Positions 26,047 to 35,203 of a stretch of DNA of 64,000 nt are shown here, piece by piece (position 1 is the stretch's first letter; the number at the start of each line of letters is the position of its first letter). A program made the translations under genes and the position numbers. Under the pieces are notes generated by a model. It did not search any database, was not told the DNA's origin, and saw nothing but the letters and a program-made list of their open reading frames with translations. The stretch comes from Rhizobium sp. 007 (GTDB taxonomy: Bacteria; Pseudomonadota; Alphaproteobacteria; Rhizobiales; Rhizobiaceae), in contig NZ_CP064187.1 in NCBI RefSeq assembly GCF_015353075.1, forward strand, positions 2,356,001 to 2,420,000, read 5' to 3'.

Positions 26047-28386
26047 ATGGATAAATCCACCTTCGACACCGCCAAGGTCATCATCAGCGGTCCCATGCAC
26101 AGCGCACTGAAACATGATTCAGCGCATAAGCATGTCACCGGAACTGCCGATTATATCGACGATATTCCGGAACCCGCGGGCCTGCTGCACGGCGCGCTCG
26201 GAATGTCCGACCGCGCCCATGCCGAGATCCTCAGCATGGACCTTTCCGAAGTCCGCCGGCACCCCGGCGTCGTTTGGGTATTCACCGGCAAGGACGTGCC
26301 GGGCGTCAACGACGTCAGTTCAAACGGCAGCCATGACGAGCCGTTGCTTGCCGAAACCGAGGTCGAGTTCCACGGCCAGCCGGTCTTTGCGGTGATCGCC
26401 GAGACCCGCGATGCAGCACGGAAGGCCGCACAAAAGGCGAAGATCGAGTATCGCGATCTGCCGCACTGGAGCGATATCGACGGCGCGCTCGAAAACGGCA
26501 GCCCGCTCGTCATCGCGCCGATGACGCTGCAGCGCGGCGACGCCAAGGCCGAGATGGACAATGCCCCGCACCGGCTGAAAGGCCAAATGCGCATCGGCGG
26601 GCAGGAGCATTTTTACCTCGAAGGCCACGTCGCCATGGCGATCCCCGGCGAGGACGACGAGGTGACCGTCTGGTCCTCCACACAGCACCCGAGCGAAATC
26701 CAGCATATCGTCGGCCACGTGCTGAACATTCCGTCGAATGCCGTTACGGTGAATGTGCGCCGCATGGGCGGCGGCTTCGGCGGCAAGGAAACGCAGGGCA
26801 ACCAGTTTGCAGCGCTTGCCGCAATTGCCGCCAAAAAGCTGAAACGTGCCGTTAAATTCCGCCCCGACCGCGACGAGGACATGAGCGCCACCGGCAAGCG
26901 CCACGACTTCCTGGTGGATTACGAGCTCGCCTTCGACAATGAAGGCCGCATCCACGCCGTCGACGCAACCTACGCGGCGCGCTGCGGCTTCTCGTCGGAC
27001 CTGTCCGGCCCGGTGACGGACCGCGCCCTCTTCCATGCCGATTCCAGCTATTTCTATCCGCATGTGCATCTGACCTCGATGCCGCTGAAGACGCATACCC
27101 CCTCGAATACTGCCTTCCGCGGTTTCGGGGGGCCGCAGGGCATGCTGGGAGCCGAGCGCTTCATCGAGGAGATCGCTTATGCGATTGGCAAGGACCCGCT
27201 CGAAATCCGCAAACTGAACTTCTACGGTCAGCCCGGTTCCGGCCGCACGACGACGCCCTACCACCAGGACGTTGAAGACAACATCATCCTGCGCATCGTC
27301 GAGGAATTGGAGGAGAGCGCCAATTACCGGGCCCGCCGCAATGCCATCATCGGTTTCAATCGCGACAGCCGCTACATCCGCAAGGGCATTGCGCTGACGC
27401 CGGTGAAATTCGGCATCTCCTTCACAATGACCGCCTTCAACCAGGCGGGCGCCCTGGTGCATATCTATCAGGACGGTTCGATCCATCTGAACCATGGCGG
27501 CACGGAGATGGGCCAGGGCCTTTATACCAAGGTGGCGCAGGTGCTGTCCGACAGCTTCCAGGTCGATATCGACCGCGTGAAGATCACCGCGACGACCACC
27601 GGCAAGGTTCCGAATACGTCTGCGACCGCCGCCTCCTCCGGTTCCGACCTGAACGGCATGGCCGCCTATGACGCTGCGCGGCAGATCAAGGAGCGGCTCG
27701 TTGCCTTCGCCGCAGACAAATGGAGCGTCGATCCGGCAGAAATCGTCTTTTTGCCGAACCGGGTGCGCGTCGGCGAGAAGGAAGTCCCCTTCCCCGATTT
27801 CATCAAGCAAGCCTATTTCGCCCGCGTGCAGCTCTCGGCAGCGGGCTTCTACAAGACGCCGAAAATCCACTGGGATCGGGCAGCAGGGCGCGGCACGCCG
27901 TTCTATTATTTCGCGTATGGCGCCGCCTGCAGCGAAGTCTCGATCGACACCCTGACCGGCGAATACCTGATCGACCGCACCGACATCCTGCACGACGTCG
28001 GCCGCTCGCTGAATCCGGCGATCGACATCGGCCAGGTGGAAGGCGGCTTCGTGCAGGGCATGGGCTGGCTGACGACGGAAGAACTCTGGTGGGACGACAA
28101 GGGCCGGCTGCGCACGCATGCGCCCTCGACCTACAAGATCCCGCTTGCCTCCGACCGGCCGAAGATCTTCAACGTCCGTCTCGCCGAATGGTCGGAAAAT
28201 GCCGAGCCCACCATCGGCCGCTCAAAGGCCGTCGGCGAACCGCCGCTCATGCTGGCGATCTCCGTGCTCGAAGCACTCTCGATGGCGGTGGCCAGCGTCG
28301 CCGACTACAAGGTCTGCCCACGGCTCGACGCCCCGGCAACACCGGAGCGGGTCCTGATGGCGGTGGAGCGGATGAAGCGGGTGTGA
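26047..28386 (+). CDS. xdhB: xanthine dehydrogenase large (molybdenum) subunit
   Basis: 779 residues from the ATG at 26047, behind a GGAGGAG site; an in-frame ATG at 26020 is less well placed. The molybdopterin cytosine dinucleotide-binding signature VRRMGGGFGGKETQ lies near 240, with HEPL-like Mo-channel motifs and the segment FRGFGGPQGML. The catalytic Glu lies in VGEPPLMLAISV near the C-terminus. This is the catalytic subunit that hydroxylates xanthine at C8. It needs XdhC for insertion of sulfurated cofactor. The length is standard. Confidence 0.96.
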   Translation: MDKSTFDTAKVIISGPMHSALKHDSAHKHVTGTADYIDDIPEPAGLLHGALGMSDRAHAEILSMDLSEVRRHPGVVWVFTGKDVPGVNDVSSNGSHDEPLLAETEVEFHGQPVFAVIAETRDAARKAAQKAKIEYRDLPHWSDIDGALENGSPLVIAPMTLQRGDAKAEMDNAPHRLKGQMRIGGQEHFYLEGHVAMAIPGEDDEVTVWSSTQHPSEIQHIVGHVLNIPSNAVTVNVRRMGGGFGGKETQGNQFAALAAIAAKKLKRAVKFRPDRDEDMSATGKRHDFLVDYELAFDNEGRIHAVDATYAARCGFSSDLSGPVTDRALFHADSSYFYPHVHLTSMPLKTHTPSNTAFRGFGGPQGMLGAERFIEEIAYAIGKDPLEIRKLNFYGQPGSGRTTTPYHQDVEDNIILRIVEELEESANYRARRNAIIGFNRDSRYIRKGIALTPVKFGISFTMTAFNQAGALVHIYQDGSIHLNHGGTEMGQGLYTKVAQVLSDSFQVDIDRVKITATTTGKVPNTSATAASSGSDLNGMAAYDAARQIKERLVAFAADKWSVDPAEIVFLPNRVRVGEKEVPFPDFIKQAYFARVQLSAAGFYKTPKIHWDRAAGRGTPFYYFAYGAACSEVSIDTLTGEYLIDRTDILHDVGRSLNPAIDIGQVEGGFVQGMGWLTTEELWWDDKGRLRTHAPSTYKIPLASDRPKIFNVRLAEWSENAEPTIGRSKAVGEPPLMLAISVLEALSMAVASVADYKVCPRLDAPATPERVLMAVERMKRV

Positions 28387-28555
28387 GAGTGGCTGGCTTA
28401 CTGATGCCTCAAGCCAAGGTGAATGAGCGGGGGAGCAAGACTTGCCCGGCTAGAGGCAGTGACTCCCTGCAATCAGCAGGCTGCGATAATTTCATATCAG
28501 TCTTCCCACTTGTGAGGGAGGTGTCACGCAGGACAGAGGGGGGTGCTTTCGCGCC

Positions 28556-29368
28556 ATGACGTCCTCTTTCCTCGCCTTCACGTCCGCTCACCCCGCCATC
28601 ATCCTCATCGACATTGTCGAAACCCAAGGCTCCACGCCGCGCGAAGCCGGCACCTTCATGCTCGTCGCCGAAAATGCCACCTGGGGCACGATCGGCGGCG
28701 GGCAGTTGGAGTTCATGGTGATCCGCAACGCACGAGACCTGCTTATAGGCAGCGGCAGGGCGACCATGAATATTCCGCTTGGGCCGGAGATCGGGCAATG
28801 TTGCGGCGGGCGTGCTGAGTTGCGGTTCCGGCGGGTGACGGATGATCTGATGACAGAGCTGAAAGCAAGGCAGGCCGAAGAAACGTCACGCTTTCCGGAC
28901 GTCTATGTTTTCGGCGCAGGCCATGTCGGGCATGCGCTCGCGGCCGCACTTGCGCCGCTGCCGCTCTTCGTGACAGTGGTCGAGACGCGTAAGGAAGAGC
29001 TTGCAAACCTGCCATCGGAAGCGAAGACGCAGCTTACGCCGATGCCGGAAGCGCTGGTGAAGGAGATGCCCGCGGGCTCCGCCGTCGTCATCCTGACGCA
29101 CGACCATGCGTTGGACTTTCTGATCGCCCGCGAGGCGCTGGCGAGAACCGATCTTGCCTATACCGGCATGATCGGCTCGGCCACGAAACGGGCAGCCTTT
29201 GCAAACTGGCTTTCGCGCGAAGGCGGCGAGCGGAACTGGCTCGACCGCCTCACCCTGCCGATCGGCGGCTCGGTTGTCAGGGACAAGCGGCCGGACGTGA
29301 TCGCCGCCATGACCGCTGCCGAAATACTGACGGCACTTTCGGCCTATCGGCAGAGATCGCTCTCGTAA
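28556..29368 (+). CDS. xdhC: xanthine dehydrogenase accessory protein XdhC
   Basis: A 270-residue protein. The N-terminal CoxI-type domain has IDIVETQGSTPREAGTFMLV and GPEIGQCCGGRAELRF (the conserved CCGG). The Rossmann-like C-terminal domain starts DVYVFGAGHVGHAL and ends with IGSATKRAAF and LPIGGSVVRDKRPDVIAAM. XdhC binds molybdenum cofactor, promotes its sulfuration and delivers it to XdhB. It follows xdhB after a 169-base spacer, long for an operon and with another repeat-like segment. Confidence 0.95.
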   Translation: MTSSFLAFTSAHPAIILIDIVETQGSTPREAGTFMLVAENATWGTIGGGQLEFMVIRNARDLLIGSGRATMNIPLGPEIGQCCGGRAELRFRRVTDDLMTELKARQAEETSRFPDVYVFGAGHVGHALAAALAPLPLFVTVVETRKEELANLPSEAKTQLTPMPEALVKEMPAGSAVVILTHDHALDFLIAREALARTDLAYTGMIGSATKRAAFANWLSREGGERNWLDRLTLPIGGSVVRDKRPDVIAAMTAAEILTALSAYRQRSLS

Positions 29369-29547
29369 CGGGGATCGCGCCCGTCCAGGAAGCCAAGATC
29401 GCGCTTTACACGATCGGGAACGCCGTCGAGATCGAGCCGCGACGGGTGGAAGATCTTGCCATAAGCCCACCCTGTCACGCCTGAAACAAGTGACAAAAGC
29501 GAAAGATTGACGAGATTTGTGTTCTCTTCGATAGCATGGCAATCCAT
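29344..29547 (-). CDS. small DUF1127-like protein
   Basis: 67 residues from the ATG at 29547, with AAGGGTG upstream. The C-terminal segment DRVKRDLGFLDGRDPRY resembles the DUF1127 tail motif (L.DH..RDIGL) common in small alphaproteobacterial regulatory proteins. The N-terminal half is a short hydrophobic helix (LVNLSLLSLVSGVTGWAYG). Its 3' end overlaps the xdhC 3' end by 25 bases on the opposite strand. Function not known; other DUF1127 proteins bind RNA or affect phosphate and carbon responses. Confidence 0.6.
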   Translation of the reverse strand: MDCHAIEENTNLVNLSLLSLVSGVTGWAYGKIFHPSRLDLDGVPDRVKRDLGFLDGRDPRYESDLCR

Positions 29548-29649
29548 GACGTCACCCTTGTTCAACTGATGCTGAGGCTTGCAGATTGCCGCTAAAAATG
29601 GTGCAATTCCAATCGAACAACCGTCTATGTGCATAAAGAGAACTTATCC

Positions 29650-30546
29650 ATGAAGCTGTCGAAACAGTTCCCGCTGAATGCGCTGCGCGTCTTCGAAGCC
29701 GTGGCGCGGCTTCGCAGCTTCACGAAGGCGGGCGAAGAGCTCGGCATGACGCAGACGGCTGTGAGTTATCAGGTGAAACTGCTGGAGGAGAGTATCGGCG
29801 AACCGCTGTTCCTGCGCCGCCCGCGCCAGATCAGCCTGACGGATACCGGCGAACGGCTGGCGCCGAGGGTGACGGAAGGTTTTGCCATCCTGAGCGAAGC
29901 AGTCGCCTCCGTCAGCGCCGCAGCAGAAGAAATGCTGCTTATCCACTCGACTCCGACCTTTGCGGCGCAGTGGCTGGCGAGACATATAGGCTCGTTTCAC
30001 CTGAAATATCCGAGCACTGCCGTAAGATTGAAAACCTCAGACACGCTGATCGATTTTTCGCGCGAGTCCGCGGATCTCGCACTCCGCAGCGGCAAAGGCA
30101 ACTGGCCGGGCCTGCGTTCCCATATGCTGATGAAGGTGACGTTTACGCCGATGCTGGCGCCCGCATTGGCCGAGTCGATCGGCGGCATCCATTCACCGGC
30201 CGACCTGCTGAAGCTGCGGCTGATCGATGCCGGAGACCCTTGGTGGCTCCAGTGGTTCACCGAGGCCGGCGTACCAAACCCCGATCTTGCCGGTCGTCCT
30301 CGCTCAAGGCTCGGCGCGCAGTCCTTTGAAGCAAGTGCCGCAATTGCCGGCCAAGGCGTTGCGATCTTGACGCCGGAATTTTATTCGGACGATCTCGCCG
30401 CCGGTAGGCTCTGCCAGCCCTTCGACCTCGTCTGCTACGACGGCGCCGACTACTGGCTCGCCTATCCGGAAAGCCGAAGGAATGTGCCGAAGATCAGGGC
30501 CTTCCGGAACTGGATCATCGGCGAGATGGACGCACACGCTCTCTGA
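29650..30546 (+). CDS. LysR-family regulator, GcvA-like
   Basis: 298 residues from ATG 29650 (AGAGAAC site); an ATG at 29629 is an alternative. The GcvA-type helix-turn-helix reads FPLNALRVFEAVARLRSFTKAGEELGMTQTAVSYQVKLLEE. The effector domain carries STPTFAAQWLARHIGSF and SADLALRSGKGNWPGL. It lies between xdhC and puuD, in the same direction as both, so it is a reasonable candidate for control of purine catabolism. That role is inferred from position. It is divergent from the DUF1127-like gene. Confidence 0.9.
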   Translation: MKLSKQFPLNALRVFEAVARLRSFTKAGEELGMTQTAVSYQVKLLEESIGEPLFLRRPRQISLTDTGERLAPRVTEGFAILSEAVASVSAAAEEMLLIHSTPTFAAQWLARHIGSFHLKYPSTAVRLKTSDTLIDFSRESADLALRSGKGNWPGLRSHMLMKVTFTPMLAPALAESIGGIHSPADLLKLRLIDAGDPWWLQWFTEAGVPNPDLAGRPRSRLGAQSFEASAAIAGQGVAILTPEFYSDDLAAGRLCQPFDLVCYDGADYWLAYPESRRNVPKIRAFRNWIIGEMDAHAL

Positions 30547-30552
30547 GCGCGC

Positions 30553-30891
30553 TCAATAGCCCATTTCCGGCGCGTAAAAGCAGCGCGGCGTGTCCTCGTT
30601 CGGGAACAGGCAGAGGTGATATTCGCCATCGCCGGATTGCATCGCCTTCGTCATCGGCAGCATGAAGACATGCGCCCGCGTCACCAGCCGGTGGTCGCCG
30701 GGCAACAGCGTCACCCGATACCCTCTGGGCGTCACCTTGACGCTTTTCGAAGGAATCATCTGGCAATCGCCAGTATGGTTGTCGCCATTGCAACAGAAGG
30801 GTTCGTAAGACCAACCCGCTGGCGCGTCGTGGGCACTTACACTCGACGCGAACGCAATCATCACACCTGCCAGAATGCTGCGCATGGGCAT
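30553..30891 (-). CDS. secreted cysteine-rich hypothetical protein
   Basis: A 112-residue protein with a Sec signal peptide (MPMRSILAGVMIAFASSVSA, cleaved before HDAP). The mature part has paired cysteines YEPFCCNGDNHTGDCQMI and later LCLFPNEDTPRCFYAPEMGY, suggesting periplasmic disulfides. The CCN...DC pattern occurs in a family of small exported alphaproteobacterial proteins of unknown function. It is transcribed from a GGAG-preceded ATG at 30891 and converges on the LysR gene. Confidence 0.75.
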   Translation of the reverse strand: MPMRSILAGVMIAFASSVSAHDAPAGWSYEPFCCNGDNHTGDCQMIPSKSVKVTPRGYRVTLLPGDHRLVTRAHVFMLPMTKAMQSGDGEYHLCLFPNEDTPRCFYAPEMGY

Positions 30892-31422
30892 CTTCTCCGT
30901 CGATGAATGCGCCGCCTCAATGCGGTTTCCACCTCATCCTGGCGGCCCATAATGGTAATTGTAACCGAGTCGTGACATTTCAAGGATCACTAAATTCTGC
31001 AGTGCAACATACTCAAACCAGACTTGCTGCCTTAAACCGTCCGCAACTTTCAATGACCTCACGGTCACATAATCCATGCTGACGGAGACCGAATTGAGGC
31101 TTATCGTGCGGAAATGCGTGACGGCAATGCTCTCGGGGGCAGCCTCAATCGCGGCCGAAAGATCGGTGTTACCCGTTTGAGACGCTCGGCAGAGCTCGAC
31201 CTTTTGGCAGCCCTGCTTCGATCAAGCCAGCCCTGACGATTAAACTGCCAGGACTTTCACAGAAATGAATTGCGCGGACAGCAAATCCTCTGCCTTCACA
31301 ATAATCGAGGGAAACAATCGCCGATGCGTGCTCCTCGGCAAGCAAGCGGCTGACGTCTTTCCCCTTCCCTCCCGCAGCAACTTTCTGCAATGTGGCGAGT
31401 CGGAGGAAGACAGGGGAACTGA
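30892..31422. other. long spacer upstream of puuD, possible decayed reverse-strand gene
   Basis: About 530 bases with no supported intact gene. On the reverse strand an open segment runs from about 31218 to 30945 and reads VSMDYVTVRSLKVADGLRQQ and then VALQNLVILEMSRLGYNYHY before its stop. It lacks a convincing start or ribosome site. Another reverse frame (31169-31468) overlaps the puuD start and looks like a shadow. The puuD promoter should lie in the last part. Confidence 0.35.
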
Positions 31423-32661
31423 ATGTATGAATATGCCATAGCGTGGGAATGGCTGGCTTTTGCGACACGCTGGTTTCACGTCATCACCGCGATCGCCTGG
31501 ATCGGCTCGTCCTTCTATTTCATCGCGCTTGATCTCGGGCTGGTGAAGCGTCCGCATCTTCCGCCGGGCGCCTATGGCGAGGAGTGGCAGGTGCATGGCG
31601 GCGGCTTCTACCACATCCAGAAGTATCTGGTGGCGCCGGCGCAGATGCCGGAGCATCTGACCTGGTTCAAATACGAAAGCTACTTCACTTGGCTCTCCGG
31701 CTTCCTGATGCTCTGCATCGTTTATTACGGCGGAGCGGACCTCTTCCTCATCGACCGCCATGTGCTGGACATCAGCGCGCCTGTCGCGATCCTGATCTCG
31801 CTCGCCTCGCTGGCCGTCGGCTGGATCGTCTACGACCTGCTCTGCAAGTCGCCGCTCGGCAAGAACACCTGGGGCCTGATGGCGGTGCTCTACGGCGTGA
31901 TCGTCTTCATGGCCTGGGGCTATACGCAGCTCTTCACCGGCCGCGCCGCCTTCCTGCATCTCGGCGCCTTCACGGCGACGATCATGTCGGCCAACGTCTT
32001 TATGATCATCATCCCCAACCAGAAGATCGTCGTCGCCGACCTTATCGCCGGACGCACGCCGGATCCGAAATACGGCGCGGTCGCCAAGCAGCGCTCACTA
32101 CACAACAACTACCTGACGCTGCCAGTCATCTTCTTCATGCTGTCGAACCACTATCCGCTGGCCTTCGGCACCGCCTTCAACTGGGTGATCGCAGCCCTCG
32201 TCTTCCTGATGGGCGTCACCATCCGCCACTGGTTCAACACGACGCACGCACGCAAGGGGCGCCCGACCTGGACCTGGATCGCGACAGTCATCCTCTTCAT
32301 CATCATCATGTGGCTTTCGACGGTGCCTAAGGTGCTGACCGGTGGAAGCGAAACGGCTGCCGTCGCGCCGGCCTTCCATCAGTTTGCGGGTGATCCCCAC
32401 TTCCCTGCGGTCAAGGAGGTGATCGGCACACGCTGTTCGATGTGTCATGCCGCCGAGCCAGTCTATGAGGGCCTTGCCCGGCCGCCGAACGGCGTCATCT
32501 TCGAAAACGACGCGGAAATCGCCGCCCATGCGCGTGAAATCTATATACAGGCAGGCCGCAGCCATGCCATGCCGCCCGGCAACGTGACGGAGATCACGTC
32601 GGACGAGCGGAAACTGCTCGTCGCCTGGTTCGAAAGCGCAGTCGAAGGCAAACAGCAATGA
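31423..32661 (+). CDS. puuD: urate hydroxylase PuuD with C-terminal cytochrome c domain
   Basis: A 412-residue membrane protein. Residues about 10-310 hold eight or so transmembrane helices with many His residues (WFHVITAIAWIGSSFYFIAL, GGGFYHIQKYLVAP, IMSANVFMIIIPNQ). The C-terminal domain has a heme c site CSMCH at 338-342 and a candidate axial Met near 383 (HAMPPGN). This is the bacterial PuuD architecture: the membrane domain oxidises urate to 5-hydroxyisourate and passes electrons to heme c and the respiratory chain. It overlaps guaD by 4 bases. Confidence 0.95.
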   Translation: MYEYAIAWEWLAFATRWFHVITAIAWIGSSFYFIALDLGLVKRPHLPPGAYGEEWQVHGGGFYHIQKYLVAPAQMPEHLTWFKYESYFTWLSGFLMLCIVYYGGADLFLIDRHVLDISAPVAILISLASLAVGWIVYDLLCKSPLGKNTWGLMAVLYGVIVFMAWGYTQLFTGRAAFLHLGAFTATIMSANVFMIIIPNQKIVVADLIAGRTPDPKYGAVAKQRSLHNNYLTLPVIFFMLSNHYPLAFGTAFNWVIAALVFLMGVTIRHWFNTTHARKGRPTWTWIATVILFIIIMWLSTVPKVLTGGSETAAVAPAFHQFAGDPHFPAVKEVIGTRCSMCHAAEPVYEGLARPPNGVIFENDAEIAAHAREIYIQAGRSHAMPPGNVTEITSDERKLLVAWFESAVEGKQQ

Positions 32662-33971
32662 TGACCAAACTCCTGCGCGGGCGCCTGCTCTCGTTCAAGC
32701 GCGCGCCCCTCAGCGTCACTGATACGGACAGCTACCGCTACGAGAGCGACGGCGGCCTGCTGATCGAGGCAGGCAAGATCGCGGCGATCGGCGCCTATTC
32801 CGACATCAGGAAGAAGGCTCCGGCAGATGCGGTCGAGATCGACCACCGCCCATACCTCATTATGCCGGGCTTCATCGACACGCATCTGCATTTTCCGCAG
32901 ATGCAGGTGATCGCCTCGTACGCAGCCAACCTGCTCGAATGGCTGAACACCTACACCTTCCCGGAAGAATGCCGCTTCGTCGAAACCGCGCATGCCGAAA
33001 AGATCGCGTCGCATTTCTACGACGAACTGGCCCGCCACGGCACGACGACGGCTGCCGCCTATTGCTCCGTCCATAAGACCTCCGCCGACGCCTACTTCTC
33101 GGAGGCCATGCGCCGCAACATGTGCATGGTCGGCGGCAAGGTGATGATGGACCGCAATGCCCCGCAGGGCCTGCTCGACACGCCTGAGATGGGCTATGAC
33201 GAAACGCGGCAGGTGATTGCCGACTGGCACGGCAAGGGCCGAAACCACGTCGCCATCACCCCGCGCTTCGCCATCACTTCGACGCCGCAGCAGATGGCGG
33301 CGGCCGAGGCTCTCGCCCAGGAATTTCCGGACCTGCACATCCAGACGCATCTTTCGGAAAACCACGATGAGATCAGGTTCACCTGCGAGCTTTATCCGGA
33401 CGCGATCGACTACACCGATATCTACGCCCGCTACGGCCTGCTAGGCCCGAAGAGCCTCTTCGGCCACTGCATTCACCTCTCCGAGCGCGAGGCAGATGCC
33501 ATGAGCGAAGCCGGTTCGGTTGCAGTCCATTGCCCGACCTCGAACCTCTTCCTCGGCTCCGGCCTCTTCCCGCTGAAGGCACTGGCGCGCCGCGAAAAAA
33601 CCGTCAGGATCGGCGTTGCCACCGACATCGGCGGCGGCTCCAGCTATTCGATGCTGCGCACCATGGACGAAGCCTACAAGATCCAGCAGCTCCTCGGCGA
33701 GCGCCTCAACCCGCTCGAAAGCTATTATTACATGACGCTCGGCAACGCCGAGGCGCTCTCGCTCGCCGATAGCATCGGCACCCTGGATGAAGGCACGGAC
33801 GCCGATCTCGTCGTCCTCAACGCCGCGGCAACGCCTGCCATGGCGTTGAAGATGGACGTGGTGAAGACGCTGCCGGAAGAACTTTTCCTGCTCCAGACGA
33901 TGGGCGACGACCGGGCGATCGCGGAGACTTATGTGGCGGGCAAGGCAGCGAAGAGCAGCCTCACTCTCTGA
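32658..33971 (+). CDS. guaD: guanine deaminase
   Basis: A 437-residue amidohydrolase. Zinc ligands His76 and His78 lie in IDTHLHFPQMQ; further His ligands are in HIQTHLSENHDE and FGHCIHLSE, and the Asp is in GVATDIGGGSS. The guanine-pocket sequence AVHCPTSNLFLGSGLFPL is diagnostic. It converts guanine to xanthine for XdhAB, and its 4-base overlap with puuD indicates co-expression. The last residues (AAKSSLTL) run into a HigA-like gene remnant in another frame, so the C-terminus may have been altered by a recombination joint. Confidence 0.95.
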   Translation: MMTKLLRGRLLSFKRAPLSVTDTDSYRYESDGGLLIEAGKIAAIGAYSDIRKKAPADAVEIDHRPYLIMPGFIDTHLHFPQMQVIASYAANLLEWLNTYTFPEECRFVETAHAEKIASHFYDELARHGTTTAAAYCSVHKTSADAYFSEAMRRNMCMVGGKVMMDRNAPQGLLDTPEMGYDETRQVIADWHGKGRNHVAITPRFAITSTPQQMAAAEALAQEFPDLHIQTHLSENHDEIRFTCELYPDAIDYTDIYARYGLLGPKSLFGHCIHLSEREADAMSEAGSVAVHCPTSNLFLGSGLFPLKALARREKTVRIGVATDIGGGSSYSMLRTMDEAYKIQQLLGERLNPLESYYYMTLGNAEALSLADSIGTLDEGTDADLVVLNAAATPAMALKMDVVKTLPEELFLLQTMGDDRAIAETYVAGKAAKSSLTL

Positions 33972-34255
33972 AGCAGACAAACTGGACATTCTCGCGACGC
34001 TCATCGATGCTTATGAGGCGTCACACTCTCCAATCCATCTGCCCGACCCAGTCGCCGCCATTCTATTTACGCATGCATCAACAGGGCTTGAGCTGCAAGG
34101 ACCTTCAACCGATGCTCGGCAGCCTTGGACGCGTAGCGGAAATTCTCAATCGCAGGCGATCCCTCTCGCTTGAAATGATCCGCCGGCTGCATGAGCATCT
34201 CGAGATTCCGACCGACATCTTGATCCAGCCGATCCGTACCAACAACACGGCATAG
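33967..34255 (+). pseudogene. HigA-like antitoxin remnant (truncated, frameshifted)
   Basis: In one frame the sequence after guaD reads SEADKLDILATLIDAYEASH followed by PDPVAAILF. Deleting one A at 34069 continues it as RMHQQGLSCKDLQPMLGS, then VAEILNRRRSLSLEMIRRLH, then IPTDILIQP. This is the full C-terminal two-thirds of a HigA-type XRE antitoxin. The N-terminus is missing and joins directly to the 3' end of guaD. No HigB toxin is nearby. Non-functional as seen. Confidence 0.8.
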
Positions 34256-34259
34256 GATA

Positions 34260-35108
34260 TCAATACGACCAGCTTTTCTTCAAAGCCCCCATCACTGCGC
34301 GGATGATCGGGACATTCCTGATGTCGGAGTGAACGACAAGCCAGACTTCGCGCGTCAGCGGCTTGGGCTCCCGAACGGCCTTCACGAGGCCATCCAAGCC
34401 GGCAAGGAGGAAATTCGGCAGGAGGGCGACACCGCCGCCGGCCCTCGCGGCGGAAAGCTGGAACTCGAGGGTCGTGGCCTTGATGGACAGTTTTCGCCCA
34501 TTCGCCACCTCGAGCAGGCGAGTTGACTGCGGCGAGCTTGACATGGTTTCGTCATAGGCGATGAAGTTCCAGTCCTCTTCCGGCACACAAGCCAGATAAG
34601 TTGGCGCCGCATAGAAGCCAAATGCCACGTCGCCAAGCTTGGTGATGGTAAAGTCGCCCTGTTCCGGTTTCGTCATGCGGACCGCGATGTCCGCCTCCCG
34701 CCGGTCGAGCGAGGCGTATCGCGTCTCGCCGACAATGGTGATGGCGATGTCCGGATGGTTGCGCCGGAGCTCGACGAGCGGCCCGGCAAGCAGCGCGGCC
34801 GCAAGCGTCGGCGGTGCGCTTACCTTGACATCGCCGGCAAGCCTGCCGCCGGCAGCAAGGCTCACACGTTCGATCGCCCGCGCCTCCTCCCCCATGCGCT
34901 CGGCCATCGCCGCGACCCGCTGCCCCTCAGCCGTCAGCGATATGCGCCGTCCGCGCCGGTCGACGAGCTTCACGCCCATCTGCGCCTCCAGGCCGGCGAC
35001 GCGGCGGGCGACCGTCGCATGCTCCACGGCGAGCGAGCGGGCAGCGCCGAGCAAAGTGCCAGTCTGCGCCAGGGCCGCGAAATAGCGAAGATTTTCCCAA
35101 TCGAACAT
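34260..35108 (-). CDS. LysR-family transcriptional regulator
   Basis: A 282-residue regulator. The helix-turn-helix is MFDWENLRYFAALAQTGTLL and AARSLAVEHATVARRVAGLE, followed by the wing KLVDRRGRRISLT. The effector domain includes DVKVSAPPTLAAALLAGPL and RREADIAVRMTKPEQGDF. It is divergent from the quinone oxidoreductase gene at 35204, with about 95 bases between, the common arrangement in which a LysR protein controls the divergent gene. The spacer has an AT-rich core (ATCATTTTTTCCCATTAATT). Confidence 0.9.
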   Translation of the reverse strand: MFDWENLRYFAALAQTGTLLGAARSLAVEHATVARRVAGLEAQMGVKLVDRRGRRISLTAEGQRVAAMAERMGEEARAIERVSLAAGGRLAGDVKVSAPPTLAAALLAGPLVELRRNHPDIAITIVGETRYASLDRREADIAVRMTKPEQGDFTITKLGDVAFGFYAAPTYLACVPEEDWNFIAYDETMSSSPQSTRLLEVANGRKLSIKATTLEFQLSAARAGGGVALLPNFLLAGLDGLVKAVREPKPLTREVWLVVHSDIRNVPIIRAVMGALKKSWSY

Positions 35109-35203
35109 TGATCATTTTTTCCCATTAATTGGCAGACAATAGGGAATTTCCGATCAACAGGCCATCGGCCATGATTGCTGCGACAGCAAACCGGAGCACA
35201 GTC

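Noticed and set aside
31169..31468. Reverse-strand frame of 99 codons over the puuD start
   Set aside because: It overlaps a well-supported gene and its promoter; no start signal.
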